Shown in pieces: positions 36,688 to 44,700 of a DNA stretch of 64,000 bases; the first letter of the stretch is position 1, and each line of letters starts with the position of its first letter. This DNA comes from Sphingomonas faeni. GTDB taxonomy: Bacteria > Pseudomonadota > Alphaproteobacteria > Sphingomonadales > Sphingomonadaceae. The position numbers and the translations under genes are program-made. The notes beneath the pieces were generated by a model. That model was not told the DNA's origin, searched no databases, and worked only from the letters and a program-made list of their open reading frames with translations. The stretch spans positions 29,751 to 93,750 of the forward strand of contig NZ_QAYE01000011.1 of assembly GCF_003053745.1 (NCBI RefSeq), written 5' to 3'.

Positions 36688-36826
36688 AACGGTCGGTGAA
36701 AGCACGTAGCCGAACCTGCCAATCTCGAAACGGTCGGCGAAAGCACGAACTTTCGCACTCGATTACCGCAACGCTCGGGCCTATCATTGTCCTCAACATC
36801 CAATCTTCGTGCTTTCGCCGACCGAT
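36688..36826. repeat. Second, divergent iteron set (ghost replicon)
   Basis: Three 21-bp elements with core CGGTCGGYGAAAGCACG: 36688-36708 (direct), 36729-36749 (direct) and 36806-36826 (inverted). The right half AAAGCACGAA is shared with the live iterons, the left half differs. Order and orientation (two direct, one inverted, then rep) copy the layout upstream of the live repA. Confidence 0.75.
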
Positions 36827-37092
36827 TGCCCGGTGTCAGGGAGCAACGCCTGAGCCTAGCAAGACCACAAGGCGACCTGTTCTCGTTCGATAGCCCTCTC
36901 CTCACCGAGGTCCGAGGCGAACAATCCCTAATGGCATTTTCCGTTCTTTGCCCTCACTAAGGGCGAGTGGACGAAGCCACTCGACTATCGGAATGAGTCT
37001 GTCTCGATCGAAATCGTTGCTACCTCAAAAGGCGTTGCCACGATCTACGACAAGGAAGTTCTTCGCGCATGCGTTTTCCGTTGGGTTCAAAT
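36826..37092 (+). pseudogene. Truncated, frameshifted second repA (ghost)
   Basis: Translation gives LARPQGDLFSFDSPLLTEV, then RGEQSLMAF. After removing one T of the TTTT run near 36943 it continues FPFFALTKGEWTKPLDYRNE, SVSIEIV and SKGVATIYDKEVL. These line up with QGDLFSVHSPLYGDVQGERT, EFPFFALSK and KTGVATIYDKEIL of the live RepA, but are clearly diverged. Homology stops after about 37062 (ACVFRWVQ) and the C-terminal three quarters are missing. It is a dead initiator from another plasmid lineage, next to its own iterons. Confidence 0.75.
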
Positions 37093-37302
37093 AGCCATCG
37101 TCGCGCGTGCTGATCTGCTTTTGGTCTGCTCTTTTCCCAAAAGTCGGCTTCAAATCAGGCGGCAACAATTTTGATAAAATAGGGCTGTCATTTTTGACCG
37201 ATATCGTAATAATGACGAAATGCCGGTCCGATCTCAAAATCTGGACGATCTCGTAGCGCCTAAGAAGCGCCGGTGCTTTGCGCCACGCAGAACGGCACCG
37301 CT

Positions 37303-37953
37303 CCGGTGAGAGCGCGCGCGATCCTGAGCGGTGCGGCGATCCTCGGAGGGATCGTCCTGTGGCAACGCCCCTCGCTTGACCACGACAATGCCGGCTCAAA
37401 TCCGTTCGGCTGCGCCTCGACGAACGACGGCTCGGTGTGCGATGCCGTCGCCGGTATCTCAAAGGTGATCCACTCGCCCTTGATCCCTGCTAACCTAGCT
37501 GCGCTTCTTCCACCGCCCGAAACACCGGGGGCGGTCGACCCCGCCATTACCCAGGCCAACATCGACGAGACGATCTGCCGCCCGGGCTATGCCCGGTCGG
37601 CACGACCCGCCTATTCGATCACCGGGCTGCTGAAACGCCGCATGATGGATGCGCAGCATCCCGGCGAGCGCATGGTCGATTACGAGCTGGACCATCTGAT
37701 CCCGATTTCGATTGGAGGCGCGCCGCTCGATATGCACGACCTCTGGCTTCAACCGCGCCAGGGCCAAGCTAATGCCGGCGACAAGAACGTCCTGGCCTAT
37801 GTCCTGTGGCGGCTCGTCTGCACCCATCAGGTGCCACTGCAAACCGCACAGCGCGACATCAGTCACGACTGGACGCGAGCGTACCAAGTTTACGCGACGC
37901 CCGAACACATCGCAAAATACCATTTTCGTTATCTCGAGCAGGAGCGCGAATAG
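37303..37953 (+). CDS. Hypothetical HNH-like exported or membrane-anchored protein
   Basis: About 216 residues from a GTG at 37303 (the frame is open from 37273). An N-terminal hydrophobic segment (ARAILSGAAILGGIVLW) may be a signal anchor. The C-terminal part has ELDHLIPISIGGAPLDMHDLWLQPRQGQAN, which resembles the LDH-P-[IL]xxGG core of HNH-type proteins, but a full HNH motif is not clear. Conserved in appearance with high-GC codons; nuclease action uncertain. It follows the ghost replicon and precedes ssb by 50 bp. Confidence 0.6.
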   Translation, partial: PVRARAILSGAAILGGIVLWQRPSLDHDNAGSNPFGCASTNDGSVCDAVAGISKVIHSPLIPANLAALLPPPETPGAVDPAITQANIDETICRPGYARSARPAYSITGLLKRRMMDAQHPGERMVDYELDHLIPISIGGAPLDMHDLWLQPRQGQANAGDKNVLAYVLWRLVCTHQVPLQTAQRDISHDWTRAYQVYATPEHIAKYHFRYLEQERE

Positions 37954-38004
37954 CGTTTGTCAACTGGGCAGTTTCAGCATTCCACTTCAGCCAAGGAGAG
38001 TATG

Positions 38005-38334
38005 ATGCCTCAGAATATCGCAGAATTTCGGATCATCGGTCGGATCGGCAAGATTACGTCACGTGAGAAAGTGAAGTACGTCAGCGTTGCGGCCAATTAT
38101 AATCGGCGCGACGGTGAGGAGTGGAAGACGGATACGCATTGGAACAGCGTGGTGTGTTTCTCGAATGTCGCTTCCCAGGTCGACAACGCCGCTAAAGGCG
38201 ACCTCGTTCACATCACTGGCCGCGTGCGTGAAAGCCAGCATGGCGAAGCGAACGACACGACCTACCGGACCGAGTTGATCGCAGATACATTTTCGGTCCT
38301 GACTAAGGCTGATACCGAGGACTCGGATAGCTGA
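38005..38334 (+). CDS. ssb: Single-stranded DNA-binding protein (plasmid SSB)
   Basis: A 109-residue OB-fold SSB: EFRIIGRIGKI at the N-terminus, KYVSVAANYNRRDG, THWNSVVCF, GDLVHITGRVRESQHGEAND and TELIADTFSVL. It ends in acidic DTEDSDS rather than the canonical DDDIPF tail, as in many plasmid-borne SSBs. AAGGAG lies 6 bases before the ATG at 38005 (an ATG at 38002 is directly adjacent). It protects single-stranded DNA during plasmid replication or transfer. Confidence 0.85.
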   Translation: MPQNIAEFRIIGRIGKITSREKVKYVSVAANYNRRDGEEWKTDTHWNSVVCFSNVASQVDNAAKGDLVHITGRVRESQHGEANDTTYRTELIADTFSVLTKADTEDSDS

Positions 38335-38453
38335 TGAGACGCGGGGGCGGCGTTCGGCACGGCTCTATCGGCGCTGCGCCCCGACCGAGCCCGCACACGG
38401 TCTCGGCCCTGTCGGGTAACGATCCCGGCCCTCGCACCAAATCCAACCGCACG

Positions 38454-38962
38454 ATGACGCACTACACGCGACCTGAATTGCTCCTCGCAGCACTGGTCGT
38501 CGTCGTCCTGGCCGCGATCGCCAAGGCAATCCCGCGCACGCCGCGAGTACGCGCCAAGGCGCTGCTCACCGAACGCGAGCGCGCCGCTCGAGGCATCATC
38601 GAGCGCATCCCCCCCATGCCCGCGTGCATGTGCAGGTCTCGATGGGCGCGCTCCTACAGCCTAAGGCCGGCTTCGGTCGCAAAGCGGCGATGCGCACCCG
38701 CAATAGGTTTTTCCAGAAGATCGTCGACTTCGTGATCGAAGATCGCGCATCCGGTGCCATCCTCGCGTTGGTCGAGCTGGACGATCGCAGCCATGATGGC
38801 TTGCACGATCGGAAGCGTGACGCGATTACCGCTTCGGCCGGCTACCGCACCATCCGCCTTCCTGCGGGAAGACTCTCCATGACCGATATCGCAACGCAGC
38901 GTCAGCCCCTCCAATCAAACAACGCCGGTACGTCCGTCAGTGCGACACGGAGCGGGGCATGA
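38454..38962 (+). pseudogene. DUF2726-type protein, frameshifted at a C run
   Basis: From the ATG at 38454: MTHYTRPELLLAALVVVVLA (membrane segment), then RTPRVRAKALLTERERAARG. At the seven C at 38609-38615 the frame is lost; adding one C gives HARVHVQVSMGALLQPKAG and on to NRFFQKIVDFVIEDRASGAI, LALVELDDRSHD, a DUF2726 domain in the frame that ends at 38962. DUF2726 is a restriction-endonuclease-like domain often preceded by a membrane helix. The break is a one-base homopolymer change, so a sequencing error is possible. Confidence 0.7.
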
Positions 38963-39046
38963 CCGATCACGGGAACAGGACAAGTTCGGCGCTGGACGGT
39001 GATTTTCTCCTTTCGTTCTCGTGGCGCATGATTCAGAATCGGTGCC

Positions 39047-39490
39047 ATGCCGATCCGTCCGGAACATCGCTGGCTCTACCCGATCGACTGGCCGGAGATC
39101 AGCCGGATCGTGCGCTTCACGCGCGCAGGCGGGCGCTGCGAGCATTGCCAGCGCCCCCACGGACGCCGCGCCACGCTGCTGCTGGGCACCGATGGCGTCT
39201 GGTGGGATACCGAGATCCACGCCTGGCGCGATGGTCGCGGCCGCCAGCTTCGCCGCCAGCCCAGCTACGTCCCGCTCGAGGCGATCGGGATGACACGCAA
39301 GCCAGTCTATCTCGCGACCGCTCATCTCAACCACGACCCGACCTTCAGTGGTCCGCGCTGGCGCAACCTCGCCGCCCTCTGTCAGCGCTGCCACATGATC
39401 CACGACGCAGCCGAACATCGTCGGCGCCGCTGGTGGAACGCCTTTCGCCAGCGCGCGATCGGCGACCTCTTCTCGGGTCGGTACAGCTAA
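39047..39490 (+). CDS. HNH-type zinc protein of plasmids
   Basis: A 147-residue protein with two Cys pairs: GGRCEHCQRPHG (about 29-40) and NLAALCQRCHMIHD (about 110-123), and HLNHDP between them, the arrangement of an HNH (His-Asn-His) zinc nuclease fold. It begins MPIRPEHRWLYPIDWPEISR. Found as a hypothetical protein on sphingomonad plasmids. Nuclease action is inferred from the motif only. Confidence 0.72.
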   Translation: MPIRPEHRWLYPIDWPEISRIVRFTRAGGRCEHCQRPHGRRATLLLGTDGVWWDTEIHAWRDGRGRQLRRQPSYVPLEAIGMTRKPVYLATAHLNHDPTFSGPRWRNLAALCQRCHMIHDAAEHRRRRWWNAFRQRAIGDLFSGRYS

Positions 39491-39583
39491 ACCCTTTCGC
39501 GACCACGCGGACGATGGCGGTGATCGCCGCCTCAGAGGAGAGGATGCCGGTTGCTCTTCGGTTCAACGTCTTCGGAAGCACCC

Positions 39584-40507
39584 ATGACCGAAATCCATCA
39601 AACCCACAGGACGATCGGCATGGCACGTCTTCCGCTAGACGCTGAGGTCCGCGCCAAGGATATCGTCGAGAAGCTCGGCGGAATCTGGCGCGGCACGCAC
39701 GGCGAATGCCGTTGTCCGGCGCATGACGATGGCTCTCCAAGCCTGTCTGTCCGCCTGGGAGATACGGCAATCCTGTTCCACTGCTTCGCCGGTTGCACGA
39801 CGATCGAAGTCCTGAAAGCCCTGCAGCGCCGCAAGCTCCACGATCGCGCAGCCGTGTCGATGCCCGAAGCGAGCCCCAAGCGCGACATGAGCGCGCTCGC
39901 GCTCCGGCTTTGGAAAGCCAGTCAGCCGATCGCCGGCACGCTCGCCGAGGAGTATCTCCTCGCACGCGGTCTTTCCGGCCCCTTCCCCAAGTCGCTGCGG
40001 TTCAACCCCGCGACGATCCACGGCTCCGGGCCGTCCAAGCGGACGATGCCCGCCATGATCGCGGCCGTCGAAAACGATCTGGGCGTCGTCGCGGTGCAAC
40101 GCACCTTCCTCGATCCCGACAACGTGCTGCACAATCCAATGTCCAAGCCGAAGGTCTCGCTGGGCCTGCTTGGCACCGCGGCGATCCGGCTGGCGCCGGC
40201 GACGGACGAGTTGGGCTTCGCCGAAGGCATCGAAGACGCCCTGTCGGCGATGGAATGGTTCGGCACCCCGACCTGGGCCTTGGGCGGCGTCGAACGCCTC
40301 GCCTTCGTCGCCATCCCTGCGGGCGTGCGCCGCATCATCGTCTATGGCGATCGCGGACGGGCGGCCGATCAACTGCTCGCCAAGGCTCGCAACTATCTCA
40401 CCGCGAACGGCCGCGAGCTGGTCAGCCGCGTGCCTGCGCATCACGACGATTGGAACGACGCCTGGAAGGCGTATCAGGCATCGGCCAAAGTGGACCCACG
40501 GTCATAA
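39584..40507 (+). CDS. Toprim/CHC2-like primase-type protein
   Basis: A 307-residue plasmid protein related to the DUF7146/Toprim_3 group. Seen: a zinc-finger-like start GECRCPAHDDGSPSLSVRLG..LFHCFAGCT (about 44-77, Cys-x-Cys-x2-His..Cys-x3-Cys), then a Toprim-like domain with GFAEGIEDALSA (about 220-231) and VYGDRGRAADQLL. These are features of primases and of the N-terminal part of plasmid-borne primase/helicases. The frame opens at 39551, but the ATG at 39584 is the first. It probably primes DNA synthesis after transfer or at the plasmid origin. Confidence 0.8.
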   Translation: MTEIHQTHRTIGMARLPLDAEVRAKDIVEKLGGIWRGTHGECRCPAHDDGSPSLSVRLGDTAILFHCFAGCTTIEVLKALQRRKLHDRAAVSMPEASPKRDMSALALRLWKASQPIAGTLAEEYLLARGLSGPFPKSLRFNPATIHGSGPSKRTMPAMIAAVENDLGVVAVQRTFLDPDNVLHNPMSKPKVSLGLLGTAAIRLAPATDELGFAEGIEDALSAMEWFGTPTWALGGVERLAFVAIPAGVRRIIVYGDRGRAADQLLAKARNYLTANGRELVSRVPAHHDDWNDAWKAYQASAKVDPRS

Positions 40508-40573
40508 CCGGCACGACCCTGCTTCAAGCCCAATTAATGGGTGCACAATAAATTCGTGTCGCCTATTTTATGG

Positions 40574-40823
40574 GTGTACGAAATCACGACGGAAATCGAG
40601 TTCGATCCCGCCAAGGAGGCTGGGAATATCGCCAAGCACGGCGTGTCCTTGCAAGCTACGGAAGGATTTGATTGGGACACGGCATTCGAGCGCGAGAACG
40701 ATCGCTTCGATTACGGAGAGGTCCGGGATGATCGGTGGTCGCCTGCATGTGCTGGCTTTTACCGAAGGCTCCCATGACGACGCGGTTCGCGCCATTAGCC
40801 TGCGCCCGGCAAAAAACCCGTAG
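40574..40823 (+). pseudogene. brnT: Second BrnT-family toxin, frameshifted
   Basis: From a GTG at 40574: EIEFDPAKEAGNIAKHGVSL, then GFDWDTAFERENDRFDYGEV, the usual BrnT N-terminal half. At the GGG run near 40728 the frame is lost; with one G fewer it continues MIGGRLHVLAFTEGSHDDAV, then RAISLRPAKNP to the stop at 40823. A direct repeat ATGGGTGYAC (40530-40539 and 40571-40580 approximately) precedes it and could be the BrnA operator. Like the first BrnT in this window, the toxin is broken while the antitoxin is whole. Confidence 0.7.
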
Positions 40824-40835
40824 TGAGGTTCTATC

Positions 40836-41066
40836 ATGGCCAAGTTTGACCCGGAGATTCACGACGACAATCCGCCGATGGACACAGCGTTCATGGCCGG
40901 AATGAAGCCGTCCTCGCGCGGGCGACCGAAACTGGAAACCCCCAAGGTGGAAGTCAAAATCCGTCTCGATGCCAAGACGGTCGCGTATTTGCGGGGTAGC
41001 GGCCCCGGGTGGCAGACCCGTGTGAATGCCTTGTTAGAAAAAATGGTGACGGCCGTACAAATTTGA
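40836..41066 (+). CDS. brnA: Second BrnA-family antitoxin
   Basis: A 76-residue BrnA-like antitoxin with FDPEIHDDNPPMDTAFMAGM at the N-terminus and RGRPKLETPKVEVKIRLDAK, then GPGWQTRVNALLEKMV as the RHH-like dimer and DNA-binding part. It starts 12 bp after the toxin stop. It would neutralise BrnT and repress the pair. Confidence 0.82.
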   Translation: MAKFDPEIHDDNPPMDTAFMAGMKPSSRGRPKLETPKVEVKIRLDAKTVAYLRGSGPGWQTRVNALLEKMVTAVQI

Positions 41067-41217
41067 GGGTGTGGTCGCCGCGCCCTCTGGCCCGGTAAAG
41101 TACGAAGTTTATCGTCCATGACAGGGCGAACCTGCGCATAAGCGCAGGCAGAGGAGAGGGAGCCTTCGGCTTGTTGATCCGGTGATGAGCACCGGGCGAT
41201 AAAACCGGAGGCCCTCG

Positions 41218-41530
41218 ATGCACACTTCAGCCGCAGCTCTCAAACTCGATTTCACCGAACCGTCGATCACGGCCGCCAAGGCGGTCGCCGACACCATCGC
41301 TGGACAAGGATCGCTGCAACGCGACACGCTGCTGTGGGTCATGGAGCAAGCCTATGGCGGATCCTCGGCCGATGGTCGCTGGTCGCTTCGCGACGCTTAC
41401 GACATGCTCGAACTCGCCGAGGTCATGTACCTGGCGAAGGCCGACCTCCCGAGGGGCCTTTCGGGCTCCTACGTCCTCGCCGAGGCGCTTTCACACGCCA
41501 GTCCGCAAGCGGACTTCTCCACGGCGTTTC
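41218..41530 (+). pseudogene. N-terminal remnant of a strawberry-notch-type plasmid helicase
   Basis: The frame MHTSAAALKLDFTEPSITAA..DTIAGQGSLQRDTLLWVMEQAYG..WSLRDAYDMLELAEVMYL matches my memory of the extreme N-terminus of the very large (over 1000-residue) strawberry-notch/SNF2-like helicase-methylase proteins on sphingomonad plasmids. After about residue 100 it runs into unrelated codons and then, still in frame, into the DUF3768 gene. Everything after the N-terminus is gone, so a large deletion is implied. Confidence 0.5.
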
Positions 41531-41619
41531 GACCCTACGGGTGCGCGAGCCAGCTATGCCTCGGCGGTCGTGTCGCCTGTCGAAGGCCCCGATTGGCGGG
41601 GTCAGACAAGGAGACCGAA

Positions 41620-42012
41620 ATGGCCGACCAGACCTCCACATCCGAGCGCCGGAAGGGCGAGCCGACCGAGATCGCGCGGCTTAACGACTGGCTTCGCCAA
41701 CATATCACGGCCCCAGGCAACAACCGCGTGGTGATGACCTGCGGTATCGCCGAGCTGATCGGGGACGTCAGCCTCTTGCGTGGTTTTCGCAAGCGTGCCG
41801 AGCTGATCCGCACCGTGCGCGACTACGACCGGTTCGATGACGCCATCAACCCGCACGGCGAGCGCGACATGGGCCGGTTCGAGTTCGAGGGGACTGCCTG
41901 CTACTGGAAAATCGATTACTACGATCTCGACCTCACCGGGGGGGCGGAAGATCCGGCCGATCCGTCCAAGACCACGCGCGTCCTCACCATCATGCGCGTC
42001 GACGAACGATGA
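41620..42012 (+). CDS. DUF3768-family protein
   Basis: A 130-residue protein starting at the ATG at 41620, where the family begins. Seen: IARLNDWLRQHI, GNNRVVMTCGI, NPHGERDMGRFEFEG and the hallmark CYWKIDYYDLDLTGGAEDPAD, then TTRVLTIMRVDE. DUF3768 proteins are small, of unknown function, and typical of alphaproteobacterial plasmids. The frame is fused upstream to the helicase remnant but an independent start is more likely. Confidence 0.8.
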   Translation: MADQTSTSERRKGEPTEIARLNDWLRQHITAPGNNRVVMTCGIAELIGDVSLLRGFRKRAELIRTVRDYDRFDDAINPHGERDMGRFEFEGTACYWKIDYYDLDLTGGAEDPADPSKTTRVLTIMRVDER

Positions 42013-42087
42013 CGCAGACCGCCCCGGCGCACTGGCGTCGGGGCTCGTCCTTATCTCGCAAGAGGATCGCATCATGACCGTCCAAAC

Positions 42088-42282
42088 GATCACCAGATCA
42101 GCGCAATCGAGCGCACCCATTGTCACCGTGAGGTGGACTTCGCACGCGGCAACGTCCGTCACGAAGGCGGCATCCTCTCCGACGAGATCGAGCAGCTCAA
42201 TGCCCGCTACATCGCCGGTGAAATCGACAGCGACGCGCTGACCGGCGCGGTCCTGGCATCTCCGAGCGTCCAGTTGCCGTGA
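42088..42282 (+). pseudogene. Possible small VbhA-like reading frame without clear start
   Basis: A frame gives DHQISAIERTHCHREVDFAR, then LSDEIEQLNARYIAGEIDSD and ALTGAVL. The second part recalls the YIAGEI.xxEL helix of VbhA-type antitoxins or plasmid antitoxin-like proteins. No ATG/GTG/TTG with RBS precedes it in frame, so it is either broken or uses a start I cannot see. Confidence 0.3.
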
Positions 42283-42572
42283 TGGTGCGGTGGCAGAAGG
42301 AAGTGCGCTGTCTGGCGGCCTCCCCTGCCCCACCAACGTCGGAAAGGCTCTGTCGTCGACGCCCTTCCATCGTGACGATCGGGCGGGGCCGGCGTCAAGG
42401 ATGCGCGGTGCCCCCAATTTTGACGCGGCCTGCGTTTTCGCTGCGCTTCACTACGACCACGACAAAATCGGCACCCCCACGCCCCGCTCCGCGGCCGCTT
42501 CGCGGTCCTGTGACCCCGACCCCGCCCAATCGTCAGCCCGCCTCTGTCTCAAGCAAACAGAAGGAGGATCAG

Positions 42573-42716
42573 ATGAACATTCAAACCACACGCACCCAGG
42601 CATGGCTCGCGGAGCTGGCCAGCATCCAAGCGGTGATCGCGATACACGGGATGCCCGCGGCACCCCGGCCCGCTCACAGGCGGACCCGCAAGCTCAAGCC
42701 GCTCTGGGAAGAGTGA
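42573..42716 (+). CDS. Small 47-residue protein with strong RBS
   Basis: AAGGAGGATCAG stands directly before the ATG at 42573, one of the best ribosome-binding sites in the region. The peptide starts MNIQTTRTQAWLAELASIQA and ends in a basic tail (RRTRKLKPLWEE). Unrecognised. Confidence 0.5.
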   Translation: MNIQTTRTQAWLAELASIQAVIAIHGMPAAPRPAHRRTRKLKPLWEE

Positions 42717-42758
42717 GCGCAAGACGGGGCGGCGCTGCCGCCACGCTCTCGTCATGTC

Positions 42759-43136
42759 TCACGCAGACCGAACCGCATGCGCATCACATTGTTCAAGGCT
42801 CCGGAAGTCCGTTAGTGTATCGGCCGCGCGGGCCGCGCGCCGCACCATCGCCTCGCGAAGCGCGTCGAGGTCCGTCACCGGCACGCCAAACTGGCGCGTC
42901 ATCGCCGTTGCCTTGCTGGCTTCCGGCTCCGGCTTAAAGCCGTCGCACTCGACGCCGTTCAACTCGCGCACGAGGCGCTCGAGAACGACGGTCCCCACAT
43001 CACGCGCGGACGCCGGTGCCATCGCCACCAGATCGGCCGTCGTGCGGCTCCCGAACGGATGCAGTCGCGCCGCCAGCGCCGACCCTATCGGTGCCGCGCA
43101 GCGCGCGGCCGCTCGGTTCGGGCGGCCACCGAGCAT
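42759..43136 (-). CDS. Hypothetical 125-residue plasmid protein
   Basis: High-GC coding-like frame. Seen: VLERLVRELNGVECDGFKPE and FGVPVTDLDALREAMVRRAA, predicted helical. No family recognised. The start could be internal, as no RBS stands before 43136. Confidence 0.45.
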   Translation of the reverse strand: MLGGRPNRAAARCAAPIGSALAARLHPFGSRTTADLVAMAPASARDVGTVVLERLVRELNGVECDGFKPEPEASKATAMTRQFGVPVTDLDALREAMVRRAARAADTLTDFRSLEQCDAHAVRSA

Positions 43137-43141
43137 CGACG

Positions 43142-43285
43142 ATGCACTATGGGCTAAAGCCCAAGGAATATCTGGAAGCCGACCCCCCTGCCCGGATCAA
43201 CGACATCGCCGTTTTGATCGGCGTCAGCCGGCAAGCAATTTACCGGCGCCTTGAGAGTGACAAGGCTCCAGCGGCATGCCTGTGA
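43142..43285 (+). CDS. Small HTH peptide, possibly a resolvase C-terminal remnant
   Basis: A 47-residue frame with RINDIAVLIGVSRQAIYRRL, the helix-turn-helix seen at the C-terminus of serine recombinases (Hin/resolvase HTH). The catalytic domain is missing. It may be a remnant or a small DNA-binding protein. It directly precedes the parA2 repeat region. Confidence 0.35.
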   Translation: MHYGLKPKEYLEADPPARINDIAVLIGVSRQAIYRRLESDKAPAACL

Positions 43286-43443
43286 ACATGCTCACGGAAT
43301 GAGCATGTAACACGAATTATACATGCGCCCCATGTGATCATACTCCCGACGCGGAACGAGTATAGCACGTGGGCGTGCGCCGCATGTGCAACCTGCGGCA
43401 CGTCTGGCACTTGGAAGGCGTATGGGATGGGCGCAAAATGGGA

Positions 43444-43582
43444 ACATGCGCTACGCGTGTAACACGCAGCAGACGCAGCTGTTGTATCGTGCGGGACGTA
43501 TGAACCGTGTGAACACGCGTTACGTGTGTCACACGCGGCACACGCGGCATTTGTACAATGTGCGAGATGTGCGAGACATGTC
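43444..43582. repeat. ~70-bp direct repeats, left flank of the par2 array (copies R1, R2)
   Basis: Two copies starting at 43444 and 43513 (69 bp apart). Shared pattern: ACATGCG-YTACGYGTGTMACACGC, then CAGACGCAG/CACACGCGG, TTGTA, GYGCGRGAYGT and GTGNNAACACG. The same unit recurs three more times right of the 8-bp array. Confidence 0.8.
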
Positions 43583-43758
43583 ACATGTCTACATGTCTAC
43601 ATGTCTACATGTCCACATGTCTACATGTCTATATCTCTATATGTCACCATCACCATGTCACCATGTCACCATGGCACCATGTCACCATGGCACCATGGCA
43701 CCATGGCACCATGTTTTCATGTTTTCATGTCTTCATGTTGCCGTGTTTTCATGTGCAC
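43583..43758. repeat. 8-bp periodic array (22 units), probable par2 centromere
   Basis: The array holds one 8-bp register for 176 bp. It starts with six ACATGTCT-type octamers (43583-43630), then two AT-variants. From 43655 come eight octamers ATGTCACC or ATGGCACC, then five of the ATGTTTTC type, ending ATGTGCAC. The only break in CATG spacing is one 6-bp step at about 43649-43655. It lies 260 bp before parA2. Tandem octamers are the pattern bound by ribbon-helix-helix dimers (MetJ met boxes are also 8 bp), so this is probably the centromere for the RHH partner at 44697. Confidence 0.8.
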
Positions 43759-43970
43759 ATGCGCTACGTGTGTAACACTCTGCAGACGCAGCTTTTGTAC
43801 AAACTGCGGGACATGTGAGACATGTCTACATGCGTTACGTCTGCAACACGCGGCAAACGTGACCCTTGTCCAACGTGCGGGACGTGTGAAACATGTGAAC
43901 ATGCGCTACGCGTGTAACACGCGGCACACGTAGGGTTTGTAAGACGTGCGGGACGTGTGTAACCTGCGAA
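43757..43970. repeat. 71-bp direct repeats, right flank of the par2 array (copies R3-R5)
   Basis: Three copies starting at 43757, 43828 and 43899, exactly 71 bp apart, each ACATGCGYTACGYSTGYAAC followed by a CRGCANACG box, a less conserved middle and TGCGGGACRTGTG. Together with the two copies on the left they frame the 8-bp array. They end about 50 bp before parA2 and may hold its promoter. Confidence 0.8.
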
Positions 43971-44019
43971 ATACCGTACACATGTGCAGCTGTCGTCAGC
44001 GCAAACTATCGGAGCCGTT

Positions 44020-44700
44020 ATGCCCGTAATCACCATGCTATCGCCAAAGGGGGGTGTCGGAAAAACGACGACAGCCCTAATTTTGGCGACAGAGATCGCC
44101 GCGCAGGGATCGAGCGTCGTCATGATCGATGCCGACCCGAATTTTCCGCTTGCCCGATGGGCGAAGAAGGATGGGAAGCCCGACACTATCGAGGTCTTGC
44201 CCGAAATTGATGAAGACGAGATAATCGGTACAATCGACGCAGCTCGGAAGCGGGCGGACTTCGTGATCGTCGATCTGGAGGGCAAGGCAAGCGCACGCGC
44301 GACCAGTGCGCTCCTGATGTCCAATCTCGCGCTCATTCCCATCCAGGGATCGGAATTAGACGCCGTGGAGGCAGCGCGGGCGTTTAAGGTCGTCCGCAAC
44401 GCCGGGACTGCCCGCGAGCGTCCGTTGCCGTTCGCAGCGGTCCTTACGAGGACGCCTGCTTCGCTTCGGCTTTGGACGCGCGACCTGAAAGCAGTCGTCG
44501 CGAACCTGCAAAAAGCCGGCATCCCTATGATCCCAACTGCTCTCGCGGAACGCGGTGCATTCCGCGGCCTCTTCAGCATAGGCGGTACGCTTGCTGAGAT
44601 GACAAACGCTGACGTGGGTTCGCTAGATAGCGCACGAATTAACGCAGCCGCTTTCCGCGATGACGTTCTGGCGCTGCTCGAGGAAGGGGCTGCTGCATGA
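44020..44700 (+). CDS. parA: ParA-family partition ATPase 2
   Basis: A 226-residue short ParA, not closely similar to ParA1. Seen: SPKGGVGKTT (8-17), VVMIDADPNFPLARW (Walker A') and DFVIVDLEGKAS (Walker B). In place of the usual DTPP it has DLEG, as in some VirC1-like ParAs. The ATG at 44020 has CGGAG upstream; an in-frame ATG-less extension to 43984 lacks homology. It is coupled to its partner by an ATGA overlap and stands behind a long repeat array. Confidence 0.88.
   Translation: MPVITMLSPKGGVGKTTTALILATEIAAQGSSVVMIDADPNFPLARWAKKDGKPDTIEVLPEIDEDEIIGTIDAARKRADFVIVDLEGKASARATSALLMSNLALIPIQGSELDAVEAARAFKVVRNAGTARERPLPFAAVLTRTPASLRLWTRDLKAVVANLQKAGIPMIPTALAERGAFRGLFSIGGTLAEMTNADVGSLDSARINAAAFRDDVLALLEEGAAA

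Noticed and set aside
43386..43933. Cys/Met/His-rich ORFs on the + strand
   Set aside because: They are translations of the 8-bp and 71-bp repeats (period-driven composition), without RBS.
43444..43970. CRISPR array
   Set aside because: Repeats are either 8 bp without spacers or about 70 bp and degenerate; no cas genes. The position before parA fits a centromere better.
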